From: Lachnospiraceae bacterium
GTDB taxonomy: Bacteria > Bacillota_A > Clostridia > Lachnospirales > Lachnospiraceae
Length of the DNA stretch: 10,836 nucleotides
NCBI GenBank assembly: GCA_028694115.1
Contig: JAQUUB010000128.1
Location: 1 to 10,836, forward strand
Direction of reading: 5' to 3'
This document shows, piece after piece, positions 7,031 through 10,836 of this stretch. Every line of letters starts with the position of its first letter. Position 1 is the stretch's first letter. The notes beneath the pieces were generated by a model. That model ran no database searches. It was not told where the DNA came from and saw nothing but the letters and a program-made list of their open reading frames with translations. The translations under genes and the position numbers were made by a program.

Positions 7031-7061
7031 TTGCTGACATAACTAACTTGTTGTGATAATT
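7031..7061 (-). repeat. RIT terminal inverted repeat, right
   Basis: Starts TTGCTGACATAACTAACTTG and ends GTGATAATT; it is the partner of 3648-3678 with 30 of 31 bases matching. Read on the minus strand it extends the truncated tnpC frame by 11 non-native residues before a stop (with the next bases) at 7023-7025. Confidence 0.9.
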
Positions 7062-8342
7062 AGAGAGGGAACATCTTCCATCAAGAAGATAGTTCTCCAT
7101 ATATTGTTTTTGGTTCTTAGCATAGATTACCGCTTTCCCCAGTGCTGATCCCTGAAGTACCTGTAAGGAATCAAGCCAGCACCAAAAGGCATCGAGAACT
7201 GGTTTGGCGAGTTCAAGACGCTTTATATATTTATCACTAAATGGCAACTCTGAGATGTTTTCTTCCAGTTTGAATAACTGATTACAGTAATCTCTGCCAA
7301 TTTCAGCTTTTGTGAGTGGATTATCTTTTCCCTTTTTGGTAGGAATCGCTTCCACAAACTTTCTTCTAAGGTGTGCCCAACAACCACATCTTGTGATATG
7401 CTCCAGCTTATTATAGCCAGAGTAACCATCGCAGTGCAGATATCCTTTGAATTCTCTTAAATATCGAACTGCGTTATCACCACTTCTGGTAGGTTGATAA
7501 TCATACAGGACAATTGGCTTTTTGCCATCGTTTCCTGAACGATATAGCCACATATAAGATTTGGACTGTGGCTTTTTCCCTTCTTCCTTTAGCACTTGTA
7601 ATGGAGTTTCATCACAATGGATTAATTCCCTTTTCACAAGTTCTGCTTGAAGGTAATGAACGATTGGTGAAAGGTAATCATCCGAACATCGGATGATCCA
7701 GTTCGCCATAGTAGCTCGTTTCAATGCAATGCCTAACTGCTCCCAGTCTTTTTCCTGGCGATAGAGAGGCATACCATTTACATACTTCTGATACATTACA
7801 TTTGCAACGGAGCTTGGGGATGCCAGTGAATGATTCATTAAAGAAGTGGGCGTAGGAGCTTTTTCTATATAGGGTGTATCTGTGTGTTTACATTTGGAAC
7901 ATTCATAAGCGGTACGGACATATCGTACAATCTGAAGCTTTGCTGGAATGTATTCTAGTTCCTCTCGAACAGTTTCAGTTCCGATTCGTTTTAATGTTGT
8001 GCCACAGTTTGCGCAATATTTGCTTTCTTCTGGAATATCACATAAAATTTCCCGAACTGGAAGATCTTTGATGATTTCTTCCCGCTTTGTTTTCGTATTG
8101 GTCCGTGTATAACCGTTTACTTCTTTTTTGATTGGTTCCAAAACAGAGGCATCGGCAACTGTCTCAGCTTCATCAAAAAGACCTAACTGACCATCGATTT
8201 CATCCTTAGGTGTCTTTTCGCTGGAACTGCCAAATTTGTCTTTACGAAGTTGGAGTACCATTTCTGTCAAGTTATTTACTTGAATTTCAAGACTTTTTAC
8301 TGTATGTTCCAACTGTCCAATATAGGCATCTTTTGCATCCAT
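7059..8342 (-). pseudogene. tnpC: IS66 transposase TnpC, N-terminal fragment
   Basis: The first 428 residues of the IS66 DDE transposase, followed by 11 residues and a stop contributed by the RIT end (stop at 7023-7025). I prefer the ATG at 8342; GGGAGA lies about 10 bases upstream, and a TTG at 8360 would add six residues. An N-terminal coiled region (about 8-36) and the KFGSSSEK motif lead to a C-x2-C / C-x2-C zinc-binding site (C110, C113, C148, C151). The transposase core has D244 in HCDETPLQV and D305 in HCDGYSGY, followed by GCWAHLRRKF. The catalytic Glu is missing because it lies in the severed piece at 3359-3619. A truncated protein might still bind DNA and interfere with related IS66 copies, but it should not be catalytic. 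Confidence 0.93.
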
Positions 8343-8433
8343 AAATGGTATTTCTCCCAACTAATTGATAGTAAGATTATACCATAAAAACACACGAAAA
8401 ACCAGTAAATACGGCATTCTTAAGCTTCTTTAA

Positions 8434-8790
8434 TCAGCAAAAATCTGCTTTTTGTGCAGGGCGAATTGCCTTTGGCTGATTGACTTCAAGACCATCCATT
8501 AGCCAGTTGAATTCCTTCCAGGAGAGTGGTCTTACTTCTTCAGATGAGCGTGGCCATTTGAAGTTGCCATTTTCAAGACGTTTATAAAGCATCACAAATC
8601 CATCCTTCTCCCACAGGAGTGCTTTTATTCTATCTCTACGTTTTCCACAGAATAAATACAGGGTTGGAGCAAACGGATCCATCCCAAAGCTTTCTTGAAC
8701 AAGAGCTGCCAAACCATCAATTGATTTACGCATGTCAGTGTATCCGCAGGCAAGATAAATATCTTTGGCAACTGTAATATCGCCTAACAT
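8434..8790 (-). CDS. tnpB: IS66-family accessory protein TnpB (IS66 Orf2)
   Basis: A 118-residue protein of the IS66 TnpB family, one of the three proteins needed for IS66 transposition; its biochemical role is not settled. Note that it is unrelated to the RNA-guided TnpB of IS200/IS605. Family marks are LACGYTDMRKSIDGLAALV near residues 13-31, LYLFCGKRRDRIKALLWEKDGF near 44-65, and FKWPRSSEE near 77-85. The length is usual for the family. The ATG at 8790 overlaps the end of tnpA by 7 bases (ATGTTAG), so translation is probably coupled. An 89-base gap separates its stop from the tnpC ATG. Confidence 0.95.
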   Translation of the reverse strand: MLGDITVAKDIYLACGYTDMRKSIDGLAALVQESFGMDPFAPTLYLFCGKRRDRIKALLWEKDGFVMLYKRLENGNFKWPRSSEEVRPLSWKEFNWLMDGLEVNQPKAIRPAQKADFC

Positions 8791-9143
8791 AGATTCTTCA
8801 GCGCCAGAAGCACTGCCTCAACCGTTTGCTGCGTGGCACCATTATTAATTTCTAGTGATGCATTAGCGAAATGAATAATAACAGCAGCCTGTGTATTGGG
8901 CAATGGAGTTCTAACTTCAAGTTTTTTGAATTCAACTGGTTTTTCTGGTTTGTCTGCAGGGACTGGAAATGATTCACACAGTTTGGCTCGAAGTTTTTGA
9001 AGATTCCTGTAATACGTTTGCTCGCAAATGTTGTTTGATTTGCACCAGGCTTTCACAGTCACACCACTGGCCTGACATTCGGAAATGAGAGCCTTCCATT
9101 CTTCTTGTTTTAAATATTTTTTGGTTCTTGTAACTTGATCCAT
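8784..9143 (-). CDS. tnpA: IS66-family protein TnpA (IS66 Orf1, helix-turn-helix)
   Basis: A 119-residue protein of the IS66 Orf1 family, the first gene of the transposition operon. The N-terminal half (about residues 12-55) forms a predicted helix-turn-helix with the family signature VTVKAWCKSNNICEQTYYRNL, followed by a Pro-rich linker and a C-terminal strand segment. It probably binds the element ends. The ATG at 9143 follows GGAGG (9150-9154) by 6 bases. The stop overlaps the tnpB start. The gene is complete. The upstream 95 bases to the right inverted repeat contain a tandem CATT-x-CTGTACA repeat that may be regulatory. Confidence 0.93.
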   Translation of the reverse strand: MDQVTRTKKYLKQEEWKALISECQASGVTVKAWCKSNNICEQTYYRNLQKLRAKLCESFPVPADKPEKPVEFKKLEVRTPLPNTQAAVIIHFANASLEINNGATQQTVEAVLLALKNLC

Positions 9144-9159
9144 GACTAACCTCCACTCG

Positions 9160-9196
9160 CATTACTGTACAGCACTATACCTAGCATTGCTGTACA
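9160..9196. repeat. Tandem CTGTACA repeats upstream of IS66 tnpA
   Basis: CATTACTGTACA (9160-9171) and CATTGCTGTACA (9185-9196) match at 11 of 12 positions and start 25 bases apart, each with the palindrome TGTACA. They lie between the IS66 end and the tnpA ribosome site. They could bind TnpA for autoregulation or mark the transposase-binding region. This is inferred from position only. Confidence 0.5.
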
Positions 9197-9238
9197 ACTT
9201 ATTTGGAGATAATTGTCTCATGGATTCTAACATAGTAT

Positions 9239-9264
9239 AAGGCACTCTGTTATTGAGCGCTTAC
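9239..9264 (-). repeat. IS66 terminal inverted repeat, right (tnpA side)
   Basis: Ends GAGCGCTTAC on the plus strand and matches the left repeat (3323-3348) at 24 of 26 positions in inverse orientation. It is followed at once by the duplication AAAGTAAA. Confidence 0.92.
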
Positions 9265-9272
9265 AAAGTAAA
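9265..9272. repeat. IS66 target-site duplication, right copy
   Basis: AAAGTAAA, identical to 3315-3322 and directly adjoining the right inverted repeat. It proves that 3323-9264 moved in as one unit, with or before the RIT insertion inside it. Confidence 0.93.
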
Positions 9273-9290
9273 TCTATATAGATGATAAAT

Positions 9291-9370
9291 CTATATTTCT
9301 TTATGCTTATTGTTTTTCAATACCTTTAATAGATTCAGCTCCATCTCTTTTGCTTTTTTCACAATTCCGG
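9291..9370 (-). pseudogene. 3' tail of an unidentified convergent gene captured with the passenger
   Basis: Read on the minus strand, an open frame runs from the unit boundary at 9370 to a TAG at 9291-9293 and encodes about 25 residues ending KVLKNNKHKEI, with a charged amphipathic look (KKAKEMELNLLKVL). With the IS66 removed it would lie facing the MATE gene across the bidirectional terminator, just where a convergent neighbour would end. The remainder was left behind in the donor genome when the surrogate right end was chosen. The family is not recognised, and 26 open codons could be chance. Confidence 0.4.
9357..9370 (+). repeat. Surrogate right end used by the ISEcp1-like transposase
   Basis: TTTCACAATTCCGG ends directly at the right TATAT copy. 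Against the IRR it matches 6 of 14 positions, including the central AATT and the terminal GG. Poorly matched alternative right ends of this kind are documented for ISEcp1 one-ended transposition. Confidence 0.7.
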
Positions 9371-9375
9371 TATAT
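9371..9375. repeat. Target-site duplication TATAT, right copy
   Basis: Matches 123-127. Here the duplication supplies codon 36 (TAT) and, with the next A, codon 37 (ATA) of the restored methyltransferase. Confidence 0.87.
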
Positions 9376-9898
9376 AAATCAGCAAGATAGAAAGATACTT
9401 GACATTTGCACGGGTACCGCAGCTAATGCTATTGCTGTAGCCAATCTTAAAAGGGATGCTGAAATTATTGGTATAGATATTTCTAAGGAAATGTTAAATA
9501 TTGCAGCAAAGAAAGTGAAGAAAAATGATATTGATAATATAAAGCTTTATCAAATGGATGCAACAGATACAAAATTTAAAAGCAAAACATTTGATACAGT
9601 ACTAATCTCTTTAGTTTTACATGAAATACCTGAGGAATTGGCTGAAAAAATACTGTTAGAGGCGAAGCGGGTTTTAAAACCGGAAGGAAGGTTATTGGTC
9701 ATAGAATGGGAAGAACCACAAAATTTATTGAAGAGAATACTATTTTACCTAATAAGGAAATTAGAACCTAAGGGGTTTGAACAGTTTTTAAAGATTGATA
9801 CTAAGGGATATTTTGAAAAGTATGGATTGCAGATATTAGAAATAAAACATTGCGATTATACCAAAGTAATAAATCTAAAAAAGGTAACTCTTGAGTAG
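9371..9898 (+). pseudogene. Class I SAM-dependent methyltransferase, 3' fragment
   Basis: This is the catalytic remainder of the methyltransferase begun at 18-127. SAM-binding motif I is ILDICTGTAANAIAVA (residues 44-59 of the restored protein), the acidic ribose-binding residue is D71 in IIGIDISKEML, motif IV is in DTVLISLVLHEIPE, and VLKPEGRLLVIEW follows, all typical of the Methyltransf_11-like group. The substrate is not evident. A frame continues upstream into IS-unit DNA to a TTG at 9350, giving a possible 182-residue protein, but no ribosome site precedes it and the N-terminal helix is lost, so I treat it as a broken gene. The stop is 37 bases before the ATC hydrolase-family gene, so the two were probably cotranscribed and the insertion may be polar on the next gene. 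Confidence 0.9.
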
Positions 9899-9935
9899 TA
9901 TGAATGAAAAATAATCATTTCGGGGGGAAATAGAG

Positions 9936-10574
9936 ATGAAATTAACCGCTATGGCTTATGCATACCCTTTCATAATGAAAGGTATCATTAAAAAACAATT
10001 AAAAAAGTATTATGATAAGGCAAAGCTCAAAAATATTATTACAAAGACGACAAGAGAATATAAAAAGATTGTAAAGAATTCTCCGAATATTGGAGGAAAT
10101 AAAAACATATTTCTCAACAGCTATTTGATGGGGGCATATCTCGTTTCATTGTATAAAAATACGAAAGATACCATTAGCTTGAATGAATTTGATGAAATAC
10201 TGGCCACTGGACTTAATAATTTTGAATTCATGAAGAAGCAAATGAGTAAAGTTGATCTGCTATCAATACAGTATAAAGAAAAGATTGAGAAAGCTGGCCG
10301 CTGGTGTGAAACAAATAAAGATAAATATCCGACAAATTGGCTTGTATCAGTGGAAGATAAAGAAAATGTTAACTTAACCCATATAGTTTTTACCAGATGT
10401 GGATTATGCGCATTATGCAAAAGAGAAAATGTACCAGAGCTTACACCATCTTTATGTGCTACTGATTATATTACAATGAGCTTCGCTAATTGTAGACTAG
10501 AAAGACCAATTACATTGGGCAATGGTGATAAGTGTTGCAATTTTTACATCACTAAGAAAAACCATGCAGTATAA
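9936..10574 (+). CDS. L-2-amino-thiazoline-4-carboxylic acid hydrolase family protein
   Basis: A 212-residue protein that I assign, from its overall pattern, to the ATC hydrolase family, named after enzymes that open L-2-amino-thiazoline-4-carboxylate on the way to L-cysteine. Most family members are uncharacterised. The N-terminus (MKLTAMAYAYPFIMKGIIKKQLKK) is a basic amphipathic helix rather than a clear signal peptide. The C-terminal third is rich in Cys (C155, C158, C161, C174, C186, C200, C201) and holds the D177 and GNGDKCCNFYI block typical of the family end. The cluster RCGLCALCK looks metal- or redox-active. The ATG follows a run of six G (9922-9927) by 8 bases. It lies behind the broken methyltransferase and ahead of a metal-sensor gene. 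A thiol or metal-related role is possible, but this is inference. Confidence 0.75.
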   Translation: MKLTAMAYAYPFIMKGIIKKQLKKYYDKAKLKNIITKTTREYKKIVKNSPNIGGNKNIFLNSYLMGAYLVSLYKNTKDTISLNEFDEILATGLNNFEFMKKQMSKVDLLSIQYKEKIEKAGRWCETNKDKYPTNWLVSVEDKENVNLTHIVFTRCGLCALCKRENVPELTPSLCATDYITMSFANCRLERPITLGNGDKCCNFYITKKNHAV

Positions 10575-10603
10575 AATTTCATGATGTATATTAAAAAAAA
10601 CAC

Positions 10604-10662
10604 TTGACAATTGAGTGTGTATTCAACTATTATATACATATAAGTTGAATAGTTGTTCAACT
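10604..10662 (+). promoter_or_regulatory. Promoter with ArsR/SmtB-type operator
   Basis: A sigma-A promoter reads TTGACA (10604-10609), an 18-base spacer, TATTAT (10628-10633). Overlapping the -10 and the transcription start are inverted repeats: ATTCAACT (10621-10628) with AGTTGAAT (10643-10650), and AGTTGAA (10643-10649) with TTCAACT (10656-10662). The second pair contains TGAA-N6-TTCA, the core recognised by many ArsR/SmtB repressors. The layout implies autorepression of the gene at 10688, relieved by metal. Confidence 0.78.
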
Positions 10663-10687
10663 ATAACAATATAAAGAAGGTGAAAAC

Positions 10688-10836
10688 ATGAAAGATTTAG
10701 ATATTAATATTAATTGTGATTGTGATGTGATTCATGCTGATATTGTAGATAAGGTCAGACTGGTTATGCCGGAGGAAGATGAACTTTATGATTTATCAGA
10801 TTTCTTTAAAGTATTAGGAGATAGCACACGAGCAAA
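10688..10836 (+). CDS. ArsR/SmtB-family metal-sensing repressor, N-terminal part
   Basis: The first 49 codons of a gene cut by the window end. The ATG follows AAGAAGG (10674-10680) by 7 bases. The N-terminus has a C-x-C motif followed by a His (NCDCDVIH, residues 9-16), a likely metal-ligand segment as in CadC-type sensors, then the family start of helix 1-2 ending LSDFFKVLGDSTRA. The winged helix-turn-helix that would follow lies outside the window. Proteins of this class repress genes for heavy-metal export, often a P-type ATPase immediately downstream. The operator at 10604-10662 agrees with autoregulation. Which metal it senses (Cd, Zn, Pb, Co or other) cannot be told from this part. Confidence 0.87.
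   Translation, partial: MKDLDININCDCDVIHADIVDKVRLVMPEEDELYDLSDFFKVLGDSTRA

Larger units (their letters stand above)
3648..7061 (-). mobile_element. RIT (recombinase-in-trio) element
   Basis: Three consecutive, overlapping tyrosine recombinase genes fill a 3.4-kb segment bounded by 31-bp inverted repeats (30 of 31 match). This is the published plan of RIT elements: three different integrases in one operon, no cargo, long imperfect ends. An inner motif GATTATG-[TC] lies exactly 54 bases inside each outer repeat (6977-6983 and, inverted, 3726-3732), so the ends are related over about 90 bp. The element splits IS66 tnpC. The exact left edge is uncertain within 3618-3649 because of the palindrome there. 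No clear target duplication was found, consistent with recombinase-mediated insertion. Confidence 0.88.
3323..9264 (-). mobile_element. IS66-family element interrupted by a RIT element
   Basis: The element has 26-bp terminal inverted repeats beginning GTAAGCG, an exact 8-bp duplication, and the standard tnpA-tnpB-tnpC gene order read on the minus strand. Without the 3.4-kb RIT insertion it would be about 2.5 kb, normal for IS66. tnpA and tnpB are intact. tnpC is split by the RIT, so the copy should not transpose on its own unless TnpC is supplied in trans or the RIT leaves precisely. It sits in the passenger DNA of the ISEcp1-like unit and must therefore have arrived later, or have been present in the passenger before it was captured. 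Confidence 0.92.
128..9370 (+). mobile_element. ISEcp1-type transposition unit carrying a MATE efflux gene, later invaded by IS66 and RIT elements
   Basis: This 9243-bp block is what separates the two methyltransferase halves. It starts with the left inverted repeat of an ISEcp1-like element and ends at a weak surrogate right end (9357-9370), with TATAT on both outer sides. Subtracting the IS66 insertion (3323-9264) and its 8-bp duplication leaves about 3.3 kb: the 1666-bp IS plus about 1.6 kb of passenger DNA with the MATE gene, its terminator and the tail of a neighbouring gene. ISEcp1 is known to mobilise adjacent DNA by skipping its own right repeat and using poorly matching sequences further downstream. 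The layout here fits that mechanism. The donor genome of the passenger is unknown. Confidence 0.85.

Noticed and set aside
8434..8790. TnpB as an RNA-guided nuclease
   Set aside because: It is the 118-residue IS66 accessory protein; it has no RuvC motifs and is far too short. The shared name is coincidental.
9160..9196. A sigma-A promoter for IS66 tnpA in GTTGTACAGC...TATAGT
   Set aside because: The TTGTAC and TATAGT hexamers on the minus strand are only 12 bases apart, too close for a normal promoter, so I report just the repeats.
9350..9898. An independent short methyltransferase gene starting at TTG 9350
   Set aside because: Its first seven codons lie in the transposition unit, there is no ribosome site upstream, and it lacks the N-terminal helix that is present at 18-127.
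1..10836. CRISPR array, tRNA, rRNA or riboswitch
   Set aside because: No regularly spaced repeat set, no cloverleaf and no conserved RNA element was seen on either strand.

Overview
The window looks like a chromosome or plasmid segment of a low-GC Firmicute, most likely a gut or soil clostridium (Clostridia). The evidence is AT-rich genes, strong GGAGG-type ribosome binding sites with some TTG/GTG starts, a clostridial-type MATE pump, and IS66 and tyrosine-recombinase mobile DNA. The species cannot be named from the sequence.

The window is a nest of insertions, and each layer can be peeled back. The host locus is a class I SAM-dependent methyltransferase gene, followed by a gene of the L-2-amino-thiazoline-4-carboxylic acid (ATC) hydrolase family, then an operator/promoter and the start of an ArsR/SmtB-type metal-sensing repressor. 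The methyltransferase is cut in two: codons 1-36 lie at 18-127 and the rest at 9371-9898. Both cut ends carry TATAT. Removing 128-9370 plus one TATAT restores an uninterrupted 210-residue reading frame.

Layer 1 (128-9370) is a transposition unit of an ISEcp1-like IS1380-family element. The IS itself (128-1793) encodes a 420-residue transposase and has the 14-bp ends I recall for ISEcp1, the element known for moving blaCTX-M genes. Its own right end is not flanked by the target duplication. The duplication lies 7.6 kb further on, beside a weak surrogate right end, which is the signature of one-ended transposition. The passenger is a MATE-family multidrug efflux gene (1829-3160), 35 bp beyond the IS end and downstream of an outward promoter (TTGAAA-17-TAGAAT). 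It is followed by a perfect 15-bp terminator hairpin and the apparent 3' tail of a convergent gene.

Layer 2 (3323-9264) is an IS66-family element (tnpA, tnpB, tnpC on the minus strand) with 26-bp terminal inverted repeats and an exact 8-bp target duplication AAAGTAAA. It inserted into the passenger DNA.

Layer 3 (about 3648-7061) is a recombinase-in-trio (RIT) element: three overlapping tyrosine recombinase genes between near-perfect 31-bp inverted repeats. It is inserted into IS66 tnpC just before the codons for the catalytic glutamate.

The inferred order of events is: intact methyltransferase-ATC hydrolase locus, then capture and insertion of the MATE gene by the ISEcp1-like element, then IS66 insertion, then RIT insertion. 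The most notable point is that an ISEcp1-type gene-capture event, carrying an efflux pump under an IS promoter, can be read base by base in an apparent clostridial genome.
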